37,324 bases of DNA from Prochlorococcus sp. AG-463-P14. Its GTDB lineage: Bacteria > Cyanobacteriota > Cyanobacteriia > PCC-6307 > Cyanobiaceae. The notes beneath the pieces were generated by a model that saw nothing but the letters and a program-made list of their open reading frames with translations, did not search any database and had not been told where the DNA came from. Shown one piece after another: positions 17,630 to 26,924 of this stretch; the stretch's first letter is position 1; every line of letters begins with the position of its first letter. Location of the stretch: positions 1 to 37,324 of the forward strand of contig QCRX01000006.1 of NCBI GenBank assembly GCA_003209275.1, written 5' to 3'. The position numbers were made by a program, and so were the translations under genes.

Positions 17630-18400
17630 ATGGTTGCTCTTAGGTTGATTCCTTGCCTTGATGTGGCCAATGGTCGTGTCGTCAAAGGCATTAACTTCGT
17701 TGGCTTGAGGGATGCCGGAGACCCAGTAGAACTGGCCTGTAGGTATAGCCAGGCTGGAGCTGATGAGTTGGTATTTCTTGATATAGCAGCTACTCATGAA
17801 GGCAGAGAAACGCTTGTTGATTTAGTTAGGAGAACTGCGGAATCTGTAACTATTCCTTTTACTGTAGGGGGAGGGATTGGTTCAATAGAGGGGATTACAG
17901 AGCTTTTAAGAGCAGGCGCAGATAAAATAAGCCTTAATTCATCTGCAGTTAAAAACCCAGAGTTAATTGATCAGGGTGCCGATCGTTTTGGCTCTCAATG
18001 CATTGTTGTGGCAATAGATGCAAGAAAAAGAACTACTGGGATTCCTGGATGGGATGTTTTTGTTAAAGGGGGGAGAGATAACACTGGGATAGATGCAATT
18101 GAGTGGGCTAGGCAGGCCTCTGAATTGGGAGCGGGTGAAATACTCTTAACTTCAATGGATGGTGATGGAACTCAAAATGGTTATGACTTGTCTTTGACCA
18201 GGGCTGTTTCAGAGGCTGTTTCAGTTCCTGTGATCGCTTCAGGAGGTGCAGGTTGCTTAGAGCACATCGCAGAGGCATTTACACACGGCAAGGCATCTGC
18301 TGCTTTACTAGCGTCTTTGCTACATGACGGTGTTTTAACAGTGAGTCAAATTAAAAATGACTTATTAAAAAGATCTTTACCAATTAGACCGATTGAGTGA
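17630..18400 (+). CDS. hisF: Imidazole glycerol phosphate synthase cyclase subunit
   Basis: The 256-residue TIM barrel has both catalytic aspartates, in [15 protein letters not shown] (D11) and VVAIDARK (D130). The phosphate-binding segments TVGGGIGS and VIASGGAG are also present. With HisH it makes imidazole glycerol phosphate and AICAR in histidine biosynthesis. hisH is not in the window, as usual where his genes are scattered. menG follows in the same direction after 27 bases, so co-transcription is likely. Confidence 0.97.
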   Translation: MVALRLIPCLDVANGRVVKGINFVGLRDAGDPVELACRYSQAGADELVFLDIAATHEGRETLVDLVRRTAESVTIPFTVGGGIGSIEGITELLRAGADKISLNSSAVKNPELIDQGADRFGSQCIVVAIDARKRTTGIPGWDVFVKGGRDNTGIDAIEWARQASELGAGEILLTSMDGDGTQNGYDLSLTRAVSEAVSVPVIASGGAGCLEHIAEAFTHGKASAALLASLLHDGVLTVSQIKNDLLKRSLPIRPIE

Positions 18401-18427
18401 TGGACTTACTTCAAAAGAAGGTTGTTT

Positions 18428-19129
18428 ATGAGATCAGATAATCCTGGTTCTGTTGAAAATCTCTTTGATGCAGTGGCTCAAAACTATGACCCTTTAAATG
18501 ATGTTTTTAGCTTTGGCTTACATAGGGTTTGGAAACGTCAATTGTTGATTTGGTTGCAACCAGTTGATGGAGAGTCTTGGCTGGATCTTTGTTGTGGTAC
18601 AGGGGACTTAGCTTTGGCACTAGCTAGATGTGTTCGTCCTAATGGATCTGTATTAGGCATTGATTCTGCAGAACAGCCATTGTCAATTGCTAAAAAACGA
18701 GCTTTAAATGCTTCCTGGCTCCCTATTTCTTGGCAGAAGGGAGATGCACTTGATACGGGCTTGTCCTCAAATCAGTTTGATGGAGCTGTAATGGCTTATG
18801 GCCTTAGAAACCTTGCAGATCCTTCTCTAGGATTAAAGGAGCTACGTAGACTTTTAAAAAAAAGTGGTCGGGCTGGAATTTTAGATTTTAATCGCACTGA
18901 AGAGGGTTCTTTGAGTGCGCAATTCCAGCGACTTTATTTAAGACGCTTTGTTGTTCCTGTTGCTGCTCAAGTTGGTTTTCGTGAACATTACGCTTATCTA
19001 GAGGAAAGCCTAAAGAGATTCCCTAATGGATCAGTTCAGGAGTCATTAGCTCTTGAAGCTGGTTTTGAAGCAGTGTCTTATAGAACGCTCGCAGGAGGAC
19101 AAATGGGCGCCTTATTACTTCAAGCATGA
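18428..19129 (+). CDS. menG: Demethylphylloquinone/demethylmenaquinone methyltransferase (UbiE/MenG family)
   Basis: This SAM-dependent methyltransferase has 233 residues from ATG 18428. It shows the UbiE signatures: YDPLNDVFSFGLHRVWK, the SAM motif WLDLCCGTGDLALALA, and AYGLRNLADPSLGLKELRRLLK. In cyanobacteria this family methylates the ring in the last step of phylloquinone synthesis for photosystem I, so that is the likely role. The ATG is chosen over TTG 18422 because GAAGG (18417-18421) lies 6 bases before it. Confidence 0.93.
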   Translation: MRSDNPGSVENLFDAVAQNYDPLNDVFSFGLHRVWKRQLLIWLQPVDGESWLDLCCGTGDLALALARCVRPNGSVLGIDSAEQPLSIAKKRALNASWLPISWQKGDALDTGLSSNQFDGAVMAYGLRNLADPSLGLKELRRLLKKSGRAGILDFNRTEEGSLSAQFQRLYLRRFVVPVAAQVGFREHYAYLEESLKRFPNGSVQESLALEAGFEAVSYRTLAGGQMGALLLQA

Positions 19130-19212
19130 ATTGTTTATCGTTAAAGGTGAGATTATTTTTTACTTATCAAATGAGGCAATGTATTGATTCCCCATTGGTT
19201 GACTTAATAGCT

Positions 19213-20547
19213 TTAACCTAAAATTGTTTTGGTTGGTCTAACTACTTTGGATTTTAAATAATTAGCTAAAAACTTTTTATACTCTTTCTTAACTCGAGTC
19301 ATAACCTCATTCCAATTAGATCTTTCTTGTTGTCGAAATAATTTCATAGATTGGTACCAGAAGCTTTTTTGACTATCAATTTCCCAGCGCCAATCAGGAA
19401 CATCTTTAAGTAATAGCCAAGTTTCCTTGCCAATTCCCCCTGCCAGATGAGCTATGCAGGAGTCAGATGTGATAATCAAATCGCAGTTCTCTATTATCGC
19501 TGAAGTCTCTAGAAAATCCCATTCCTTTGTAATCCTATCTTGGCAACTTACAAACATATCTTTAAAGGAGCAAGACTCAAGTTGCTCTGAACCAAATCCT
19601 TTCTGCAGAGAGACAAAACTAGCAGAGGATTCTTTGGCAATGTTTGATAATGTTTCCAAGGGAAAGGAACGTCCCTTTAGAGTCATTTTCTCAGCATTAG
19701 GATTCCCTTGCCAATTGATACCAATAAGAGGTCTTATTTCTTTTGAAAGTTGAATGCCCCACTTTGAAACAAGTTCTTTTTTTGTTGAAATATAAGACGT
19801 ATTGATTATTGGATTTTTAGGACTTATATCAAGGTACCTTGGTAATGAAAGAAGCGGAATCCAATTAGTACCTGAGACCTCATTCGCTTCTGAAGGAGTT
19901 AAAGGATTTAGGTGTATCTCTGATTCTTTAATAAGGCCATGAAGCACTTGTTGAGCGCAAAATAAGATTTCAACTCCTTCTTCTCTTAGAAAAGGGACAT
20001 AACGCATAAATTGGATAGTATCGCCTAAACCTTGTTCACTAATAATTAGTAATTTGCCAGAAGATTTAATATTAATTCCTTCCCACCTTCTTGACTTAGG
20101 GTATGCATGAGGTCTGGAAGCATCCATTTTCTTCCAACGCCATTCGTAACTTTCAAGTCCAGACTTGTAATTTCCTGATAGAAGTAATACTAGAGAGAGG
20201 TTCCAATTTGCATCTGCATGATCATTCTGTAGAAAGATTGCTGTCTTATAGGATTCAATTGCGGATGTGATTTTTCCTTGTTCTTTAAGAGCATTTCCGA
20301 GGCTATAGTGAATGTTTGGGAAGTTTGGGTTTATCCTTAGGGCTTTTTGATATGAATCAATCGCGGCTTTGAGTTTTCCTTTCTCTTTTAGAGCTGTTCC
20401 AAGACTGTAATAAGCATCTATATAATTTGGATTTCTTCTTAGAGCTTTCTTGTAGAAAGTAATAGCTTCTCTTAAACGACCTTTCTCATGGTGCGATTTG
20501 CCAAGATTGTATTCTGTCTCTGCGAGGACTAGATTTTCTTTGCTCAT
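19213..20547 (-). CDS. TPR protein with C-terminal glycosyltransferase-like domain
   Basis: The 444-residue protein (ATG 20547; the frame extends to GTG 20616) starts with four or so tetratricopeptide repeats (ALRRNPNYIDAYYSLGTALKE, ALRINPNFPNIHYSLGNALKE). It then has the linker typical of TPR-glycosyltransferase fusions (YEWRWKK, WEG, SGKLLIISEQGLGDTIQFMRY) and a GT9/GT41-like C-terminal half with GINWQGNP, FVSLQKG and a CDLIITSDSCIAHLAGGIGKETWLLL segment. The latter is the nucleotide-sugar end of such folds. A role in glycan or protein glycosylation is likely; donor and acceptor are unknown. It marks the start of the surface-glycan island. Confidence 0.82.
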   Translation of the reverse strand: MSKENLVLAETEYNLGKSHHEKGRLREAITFYKKALRRNPNYIDAYYSLGTALKEKGKLKAAIDSYQKALRINPNFPNIHYSLGNALKEQGKITSAIESYKTAIFLQNDHADANWNLSLVLLLSGNYKSGLESYEWRWKKMDASRPHAYPKSRRWEGINIKSSGKLLIISEQGLGDTIQFMRYVPFLREEGVEILFCAQQVLHGLIKESEIHLNPLTPSEANEVSGTNWIPLLSLPRYLDISPKNPIINTSYISTKKELVSKWGIQLSKEIRPLIGINWQGNPNAEKMTLKGRSFPLETLSNIAKESSASFVSLQKGFGSEQLESCSFKDMFVSCQDRITKEWDFLETSAIIENCDLIITSDSCIAHLAGGIGKETWLLLKDVPDWRWEIDSQKSFWYQSMKLFRQQERSNWNEVMTRVKKEYKKFLANYLKSKVVRPTKTILG

Positions 20548-20765
20548 CAAAGAGGATTCTCCACTAATTTTTCTTATCTTGATAGTGTTCTTCAGACTAT
20601 TAAAACACCTAAGCACTTCTCCTAATTAGGCTCATAGATGTATTGTTTCATTTTTAACTATAGTCAAGACGCACTCTCTTCTTTGGATTGATTTAAATTT
20701 AGAATAGAAAATGATTTGGTTTTTATGAAAATCATCCTTAAAATATTTTTAGTGAGCGAGCTTTT

Positions 20766-21569
20766 ATGAAAATTGCTTTTGCCTTCGTAGGTTTTCTAAG
20801 AGACCTTAAATATATTGATGGACTTGATTATAAAATTGATCGTTTGATTGAATCTATTGGCCTAAGCTCTTTTCAAGTAGATGTTTACTATAGTTGCCCC
20901 CATTTGAGCAATGAGTTTGATACGGTCAGCCTCTCACAAGAAGAAATAGAAAACAGCATGAGAGAAAATACAAGATATCCTTTCCTTGTAAAATTAAGGC
21001 ACTATAATCCTTTTAAGTATGTAGAGGCTTGTTTAGAAAACTCTCTCCCTTTCAAGACAAAAACTGATCTTTTCCCAAATAGAATCCTTTCTTTTGTTGA
21101 TTCTTTTTCTCAAACTTCAGCTCTCATTGATTCTAAGAAATATGATTTTGTCGTTTATACCAGATTGGATATGCTTCATGTAATCTATAATTTAGGGCAA
21201 GTTAATATCGATTTAATTAAAGATAATATCTTCTGCTGGAGATCAAATCCATACTTGTCGAGTGAGGAGGCTGAAGATAGGATTATTTTCGGTTCTCCTG
21301 TGTTGATAGATTTACTTTGCAATTATTATAAAGATCTTTTTAAAAATGAGGTAGACCATAAACGTTATTCCAAGTTCTGGTTTCAATCTGAGTATTTATT
21401 AGGCAGGCATTTGGAGAAGTATAAGCCTACTAATATTAATTTGTCCCCACAAGTTGGTGTGGAGCTTGATCAATCTCCATTCCTTGCACAAAAATATACT
21501 AGGAAAACATTCAATAATTACTTTCGACTTTTTAAGGAATATCTTTTGAAAAGATACTCCTTAACCTAG
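20766..21569 (+). CDS. Glycosyltransferase-like protein, unknown specificity
   Basis: The 267-residue protein starts with a strand-like MKIAFAFVGFLRDL and has a YDFVVYTRLDML motif at about residues 127-138. That motif recalls the acidic metal-binding segment of GT-A-like proteins of surface-polysaccharide clusters (pattern YD.V...R.D). No membrane span or signal is visible, so a cytoplasmic enzyme is likely. It is very AT-rich like the rest of the island. Its end overlaps the convergent TPR gene by 9 bases. The function is an inference from context. Confidence 0.6.
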   Translation: MKIAFAFVGFLRDLKYIDGLDYKIDRLIESIGLSSFQVDVYYSCPHLSNEFDTVSLSQEEIENSMRENTRYPFLVKLRHYNPFKYVEACLENSLPFKTKTDLFPNRILSFVDSFSQTSALIDSKKYDFVVYTRLDMLHVIYNLGQVNIDLIKDNIFCWRSNPYLSSEEAEDRIIFGSPVLIDLLCNYYKDLFKNEVDHKRYSKFWFQSEYLLGRHLEKYKPTNINLSPQVGVELDQSPFLAQKYTRKTFNNYFRLFKEYLLKRYSLT

Positions 21570-22535
21570 TGATATTAAAGGTACATCGCTAGCTGAAACT
21601 TTATTTACCTTTTTTGAGGCTAATACCTCAGCCTGACTATATGCTTGAATAGACTCTTCTTTGCGATTTAAACTTGCCAAGAGATCTCCTAGTATTTTAT
21701 AAGTTTCTTCCTCTTCTACAAGGTCTAGAGATTTTTGCAAAGCATCAACTGCATCTTCTTTTTTATTTAATTTCTTTAAAGCAAGGCCAAGCCCTAAGAA
21801 GCTCTCCCAATTCCATTTATCTTCAATCTCCAGAGACTTGCTGAAAGCATCAATGGCTTCTTTTGCTCTGTCTAATTTTGCCAAAGCCAAACCAAGACCT
21901 AAAAAACTTTCCCAACACCATTTGTCCATATATTTTAAAGACTCTCTAAAATTTAATATTGCTTCTTCGTAATTCTCTGACTTGCTTAAAGCCCAACCTA
22001 GTCCTCTATAAACCTCTCCACTTTTTTCGAAATCAAGTGATTTTTTGAAAGCATATATTGAATCAGAATAGAGATCTAATTTATATAATGCTGACGCCAT
22101 TCCGAAAAAGGCATTTCCATTTTCTTTATGCTCTATAGATTGTTGAAAACCTTGAAGTGCTTCTTTATATAACCCTAAATTAATCATTCCCCAACCGTAG
22201 CCTTTATAGATGTCTTTATTTTTTTCAAACGAAATTGATTTTCTGAATGCATTTATCGCTTCTTCATGACGATCAAGTTTTAATAATGACCAGGCTAGGC
22301 CTTGGTAGGTATCACCTCTTTCTTGAATTCTAAGAGACTTTTTAAATGATTCAACGGCTTCTTGGCTAAAACCTGAATTGTATATGGCCCAACCTAGACC
22401 TTGATAGGACTCCCAAGTCTCTGATTCAGTTAGCGAATTCCTAAAAGCCTCAATTGCGCTTTTGTATTGATTGGTATGTAGTAGTTTCCAACCAATTTGA
22501 TGGATACTCTCTTGCATAATTCTTGTCCCTAACAT
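21561..22535 (-). CDS. Tetratricopeptide repeat protein
   Basis: The 324-residue protein (ATG 22535 or 22517) is built almost entirely of about nine TPR-like units with the pattern Y.GLGWA......EEAI..F.KSL. Two neighbouring units (about residues 205-275) are nearly identical, each starting KW.WESFLGLGLAL, which shows a recent internal duplication. No catalytic domain follows, in contrast to the gene at 19213. Such proteins are adaptors; in this setting it probably organises glycan-assembly or surface proteins. No signal peptide is visible. Confidence 0.8.
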   Translation of the reverse strand: MLGTRIMQESIHQIGWKLLHTNQYKSAIEAFRNSLTESETWESYQGLGWAIYNSGFSQEAVESFKKSLRIQERGDTYQGLAWSLLKLDRHEEAINAFRKSISFEKNKDIYKGYGWGMINLGLYKEALQGFQQSIEHKENGNAFFGMASALYKLDLYSDSIYAFKKSLDFEKSGEVYRGLGWALSKSENYEEAILNFRESLKYMDKWCWESFLGLGLALAKLDRAKEAIDAFSKSLEIEDKWNWESFLGLGLALKKLNKKEDAVDALQKSLDLVEEEETYKILGDLLASLNRKEESIQAYSQAEVLASKKVNKVSASDVPLISLG

Positions 22536-22560
22536 ACTTTGCTAGATAGCTAAGGGGTGA

Positions 22561-22637
22561 GAGAATAAATTCTCGGGAATTTTACTGCAAATTGATCAGA
22601 TTAGATGAATGATCTAATAGACAAATTTGTCTTTGCA
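22561..22637. repeat. Cluster of small inverted repeats between two island genes
   Basis: Three pairings lie close together: GAGAA-TAAA-TTCTC (22561-22574), ATTAGAT-GAATG-ATCTAAT (22600-22618) and the palindrome GACAAATTTGTC (22620-22631). TGCAAA (22586-22591) and TTTGCA (22632-22637) could enclose the last two. It could be a structured leader, or chance in AT-rich sequence. Confidence 0.3.
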
Positions 22638-22737
22638 AGAATTTAGCTCCTTGGAAGGTGATGCTTTTAGAATTAGCCCTTTAACTTTTATCTTAACAGT
22701 GATTTAATCAGAATAGAGGATAATTTCATATTGAATC

Positions 22738-23661
22738 TTATTCTTGGCTATAAATTATTCCTATGAGGTGCTTAAAATGTCTTTCATAAATTTCTGATTG
22801 CTCTTCTGCGGTAAAATATAAGTGACTAGCATGTGTGCCAATACTATGGTAATATTGGGCCTCACATGCGAATCTACGAGCAATACTTAAACTCGGTAAT
22901 TTGGCTTTATACTTTATTAAATTACGGCTAAAGAATACGTCTTCGTTTTCATCATATTGAGATTGCTCCCCTTCACATATAGATATCATTAGATCCCTAT
23001 TTCTTATTGACAAGCCACCATTACCTATAGGAACGTCAATATTTTGGTCTTGATTGTATTGCTGTGTAAACCAATAGGAACCGATTTCTTCCAGATTATC
23101 TTTTGAGTATGATGGAAAGAAGGTTTGCCTTATTTGACCTTTTGAGAATGGAGCTCCAATGTAATCATAGTTAAACATTGTGTAATCTAATGGCTCAATT
23201 AAGAGAGAGTCAACTTGCATTATTAATATGTTCTTTACTGGAATATCTTTCCAAAATCTTGGAGATTTAAGTAGCTCATTATAGTATCCTTTGCTAAATG
23301 GCTGATCATCATCTTGGTTTATTTGAATTACCTCTACCCATCGTTCTAAGCCAGAAAGTAATTCCTTGGTAGATGAGAACCTACCGTGAGAAGTATATAG
23401 CCTTATAGAAATCATTAATTTACTCATTAGAATAGTATTGATTATGCAGAATCTCAAAAGTTGACTAGGCCTATCGTCTACTATTACTGCTAAAGAAAAT
23501 TCTTCGAGATTGGAATTTGGACCTTTTTGGAATTTTGTGCTGGTTTCTATAAATGGCTCTAAATATCTTTCAAGTAGATAATATGCATGATTATTAAAGA
23601 TGTTTATCCTATACGATTTCAGTTCATCCAAGAAATCGCTTGGCCCTATTGACACGATCAA
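22738..23661 (-). CDS. DUF5672-type glycosyltransferase-like protein
   Basis: The 307-residue protein has the layout of DUF5672 proteins found in glycan clusters: AVIVDDRPSQLLRFCI, an acidic region ending ILIMQVDSLLIEPL, then YDYIGAPFSKG, IGNGGLSIRNRDLM, ENEDVFFSRNL and a final HSIGTHASHLYF. A GT-A-like fold with the aspartate of QVDSL binding the metal-sugar complex is likely; donor and acceptor are unknown. There is no ATG near the 5' end; TTG 23661 or GTG 23655 must be used unless the gene is 5'-shortened. Confidence 0.7.
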   Translation of the reverse strand: MIVSIGPSDFLDELKSYRINIFNNHAYYLLERYLEPFIETSTKFQKGPNSNLEEFSLAVIVDDRPSQLLRFCIINTILMSKLMISIRLYTSHGRFSSTKELLSGLERWVEVIQINQDDDQPFSKGYYNELLKSPRFWKDIPVKNILIMQVDSLLIEPLDYTMFNYDYIGAPFSKGQIRQTFFPSYSKDNLEEIGSYWFTQQYNQDQNIDVPIGNGGLSIRNRDLMISICEGEQSQYDENEDVFFSRNLIKYKAKLPSLSIARRFACEAQYYHSIGTHASHLYFTAEEQSEIYERHFKHLIGIIYSQE

Positions 23662-23834
23662 GAATAAAAAGATTTATTTATGATACATCTGTTTAGCTTC
23701 ATTAGCCTTGATTCTTAACTTTGCCGTAAAAAGTTTTATCAGAACATGTAGAAGTACCTCTTTATCATTAAGAACTTATTTCTTATGTCAATTTAAATAA
23801 TTAATCATCAAAAAATATTTCAGGTGATACTACT

Positions 23835-24569
23835 CTACTTGTTAGGTGAATCAGTAAAATTAGGATCTAATTCAATTACTTTCGTTAAGGCAATTATTGC
23901 TTCAGGATATTTACCTTTTGATTGTAGTATTGTGCCTAAATTGAAATGAGCCTCTGCAAGGTTGGGAGCTAATTCTATAGCTCGTCTTGTATGAAGCTCG
24001 GCTTCTTCTAAGCAATCCTTTTCTTTTAGAATAGAACCAAGATTCAAATGCGAAATAGCCATGTTTGGACTTAGACTTACAGCCATATAAGCACATGACA
24101 ATGCTTTACCTTCTGTCCCCATTTCTTCGTACGCTTTACTTATATTAATCCAGGCAGTTGCGTAGTAAGGGTCTGCCTTGATTGCGCTATAAAATTTTTT
24201 CAAGGCATCTTTGTAAATCTTTTTGCTCATATCTATTACTCCTAGATTTGTCAATGCAGGAGCATAGTATGGATTTGAAGCCAATGTTTTTAAATACCAT
24301 TTCTCTGCATCGACATTCTTTCCTTCAAGTTGATAGCTTTTGCCAATATCTTTAGTTACTTCAGGGTCCAAGGGATTTAATAAATGTGCTTTTTGTAAAT
24401 AAAGTCTAGCTTCCTTTGTTCGTTTTAAGGAAAGGAGGCTACTGGAAATCACCTTTAAAGCAACTGTAGAACACTTGTCTGTTCCTAAGATGTTTTGGCA
24501 GCATGAAATGGCCTTGTCATACTCCTGACCTTCTAAATATAGTTTTGCAATATCCTCTAAATCTTTCAC
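23835..24569 (-). CDS. Tetratricopeptide repeat protein
   Basis: The 244-residue protein consists of about seven canonical 34-residue TPR units (for example APALTNLGVIDMSKKIYKDA, AHFNLGTILQSKGKYPEAI and the capping LDPNF). The three C-terminal units have the regular A..NLG....G...EA pattern of TPRs fused to OGT-like transferases, but no transferase domain follows. It starts at ATG 24569 and follows the transferase-like gene at 24650-25618 by 80 bases in the same direction. A scaffold role is inferred. Confidence 0.8.
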   Translation of the reverse strand: MKDLEDIAKLYLEGQEYDKAISCCQNILGTDKCSTVALKVISSSLLSLKRTKEARLYLQKAHLLNPLDPEVTKDIGKSYQLEGKNVDAEKWYLKTLASNPYYAPALTNLGVIDMSKKIYKDALKKFYSAIKADPYYATAWINISKAYEEMGTEGKALSCAYMAVSLSPNMAISHLNLGSILKEKDCLEEAELHTRRAIELAPNLAEAHFNLGTILQSKGKYPEAIIALTKVIELDPNFTDSPNK

Positions 24570-24649
24570 ATAAATAATATTGGTAATTTAATCTATCATT
24601 GTTTAATTTAAATATCAATTCTTTTATTAACTAACGTTGTATTGTCAAA

Positions 24650-25618
24650 TCAATCATTAAAGACATTGACTCTATTGGCCTTTGTTACAGTATTTATATA
24701 GCCAATAGTGTTGGGATCACTTCCATAATAATTAATTGTTGGGATAGTTCTGCCTAGGTTTCGTGCCCATTTGTCTAGAACTGATATTACAAACCATATT
24801 GACTTATTCATTGAAAAGTCTGATTCGTAAAGCTCACCTTCATGCATTTTTCGATTAGAAGAAGATGTGTTTACTAATTGACCATAGAGTTTAAATAAAT
24901 GTTTAAGTTGTAAATTAACACCCTGATATAAAATTTGATTTTGGTAATGTTCTGTATACCAATAGTTAGGACTTGAAGGGTCAAGACCTGCAAAGTTGAT
25001 AGTTTTATACTCTAGAATATAACTAAGCGAGAGTGCCCTTATTAGCGAGCATCTGAAATTTAGAATTGCTGGAACGCCTACCTCAGCATATTCCTTTAGA
25101 CTAATAAGGATTGATGAATTATCATGTTCTTCGACAAAATAATAAGGAGGCCAGTATGCATTCTCAGCTGATAAATTTGGATTTAAGTAAGGGTGGTAAT
25201 CTGTAGCCTCTGGATCAGCTAACTGAGGATTCTCTAATACTGCGATATCACTCCTTTCTTGAAGCAATGCGGTTAGATGACTTTGAATTATGTTATCTAT
25301 CATTACTAAGTACTTACTTCCAATTTTCATATCAAAGCCAGTATTTGAACCCATAGGTTCGTGAAAAATGAAAGTTGGAGATCTTCTGTAGGCAATTAAT
25401 GCAGATGTTCCAACTAGATCTGAATCCTTAAGAGGTTGATGTCGTTCAAGACTATTGATTAATGAATCTCCATTGCCGCAAATACAAATGCTATTAGAGG
25501 CCTTAAAAGCTTTTAACATATTAAAGTCTTTTACCAGCCTTGGCTCAGGTGAATGAAAACCTCGTAAAAACTCTGTATAAACTAAAAAGTCATCTGTAGT
25601 CAGATTTAGCTTATCCAT
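24650..25618 (-). CDS. Putative nonulosonate transferase-like protein (GT42/Maf-like), paralogue 1
   Basis: The 322-residue protein starts its core with SICICGNGDSL (GNG at 48-50), followed by GTSALIAYRRSP..IFHEP, ENPQL, a PPYYF segment and FAGLDPSSPNYWYT (211-222). The glycine-rich nucleotide loop and a G(I/L)D motif after a helix resemble the GT42 sialyltransferase fold, also used by Maf (DUF115) proteins that attach pseudaminic or legionaminic acid. It is clearly related to 35010-36014. Nearby CMP-sugar synthesis supports the idea, but activity is inferred. It follows the amidotransferase gene by 169 bases. Confidence 0.55.
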   Translation of the reverse strand: MDKLNLTTDDFLVYTEFLRGFHSPEPRLVKDFNMLKAFKASNSICICGNGDSLINSLERHQPLKDSDLVGTSALIAYRRSPTFIFHEPMGSNTGFDMKIGSKYLVMIDNIIQSHLTALLQERSDIAVLENPQLADPEATDYHPYLNPNLSAENAYWPPYYFVEEHDNSSILISLKEYAEVGVPAILNFRCSLIRALSLSYILEYKTINFAGLDPSSPNYWYTEHYQNQILYQGVNLQLKHLFKLYGQLVNTSSSNRKMHEGELYESDFSMNKSIWFVISVLDKWARNLGRTIPTINYYGSDPNTIGYINTVTKANRVNVFND

Positions 25619-25787
25619 TGGTTTATTTGGCTGGTGTTGTCATTAATAAAAACTGAGCAAGGTCAAGTTACCCGATTTATCCATATAATATAGCTTAAGA
25701 TATATGCTTAGAACTACATATGGATATATATTTAATATATTTTTTTTGCGGAGTTTTATATGAACTAGATTCAATAATTAGCTTTAG

Positions 25788-26918
25788 TTAGAGACCATAC
25801 CCAACTTTATACTTACGGCTATAATCACCTTTTGAATTTATTGTAAAAAGCTCTTTATTTAGCGCCCCATTTTCTACTACTTCCCAAAATTCATCTATTT
25901 CAATATTTATATAATTGCAAAAGCTATGTATATACTTCTCGCTGCATTTACCATCAAACTCTTCCACGATTTTAATACCCTCATCCCTTGAAATAATTCC
26001 TGCCCTGATATCTTCATTTATGTACTCTGTTGTTCTTCCAAATCCAAATTTTAAATATTTAATCATTTGATTCATTGGTGTCCAATCTTCATCTAGAGCT
26101 GTGACTCCAATGTGCTCACCCATTTCCCAAGGCTTATCTTTCCTAATATCAAGGCCTCTTAAAGCGGAATAATTACCATTATTGACTAATGACCAATCTT
26201 TCCAAAAATATCCAAGAAATACTGTTCTTATTCCTCCGCGCTCTATTTCCTCTTCTGTAGGGAATTTGTATTGCTGGATGTTTTTTTCTTTAAATCCAGC
26301 TTTTAATATCCATGAAATATCGCCATCCCCTAGCGTATTTAACTTTCTCAGATTATTCCCATCACTTCCAGTTTTACCCATTACGGTCGTTTCCCCAATT
26401 TGTAGAGCATCATTCTCTCCCCACCAAATTAAAGGTATTTGATAAGTTATTGCTATTCTGGGAACACTGCCATATAGTGCAAGTTCTGTAGACTTGAAAG
26501 GATTTAAATAGTTATAGAAGCAGTATTTCATTAGTTCTCTCCAGATATTTGGAGCTGGATTAATAGTTATACAATCAAAACCTTTGTTTATAAGATTAGA
26601 TATGTTATGTACTCCCCTCTCTGTTATTTGTTGGGGTGGAGCAGCTAGGCAAACTAACAGTGGGTTCATATTCAGTTTTTCTCTTACATAGATAGCTTGT
26701 CGAGTGCTATCTTTTCCACCTGATACCCCAATAATGCAATCATACCCTTTGCTCATATTACTTTTCCCATAGTCAATAATCTCTTTAAGCTCTTTATTGC
26801 GAGCTTCCCAGTCTATTTGTGGCAATGTCAGGTAATAAGCGCAGGCTGGACACAATTTGTCGGAAAATCTTGTATTAGGTCTTGTATCAGGTTGTAGGCA
26901 ATTCTTACAATATTCCAT
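25788..26918 (-). CDS. N-acetyl sugar amidotransferase (WbpG/LegX/PseA-like)
   Basis: The 376-residue protein has an N-terminal zinc ribbon (C4, C7, C23, C26) and a PP-loop ATPase motif GVSGGKDST (64-72), as in sugar amidotransferases. These use ATP and ammonia from a glutaminase partner to turn an acetamido group into an acetamidino group on bacillosamine-, mannuronic- or nonulosonic-type sugars. The middle WWGENDALQIG and the MIKYLKFGFGRTTE segment fit the family. The HisH/HisF-like glutaminase partners often next to such genes are absent here. It follows the aminotransferase by only 6 bases, so both belong to one operon. Confidence 0.85.
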   Translation of the reverse strand: MEYCKNCLQPDTRPNTRFSDKLCPACAYYLTLPQIDWEARNKELKEIIDYGKSNMSKGYDCIIGVSGGKDSTRQAIYVREKLNMNPLLVCLAAPPQQITERGVHNISNLINKGFDCITINPAPNIWRELMKYCFYNYLNPFKSTELALYGSVPRIAITYQIPLIWWGENDALQIGETTVMGKTGSDGNNLRKLNTLGDGDISWILKAGFKEKNIQQYKFPTEEEIERGGIRTVFLGYFWKDWSLVNNGNYSALRGLDIRKDKPWEMGEHIGVTALDEDWTPMNQMIKYLKFGFGRTTEYINEDIRAGIISRDEGIKIVEEFDGKCSEKYIHSFCNYINIEIDEFWEVVENGALNKELFTINSKGDYSRKYKVGYGL

Positions 26919-26924
26919 GGTTAA

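Noticed and set aside
25671-25727. 8-bp inverted repeat around TCCATAT/ATATGGA in the spacer before the amidotransferase end
   Set aside because: Long loop and extreme AT content; no T run or conserved context, so not reported as a regulatory site.
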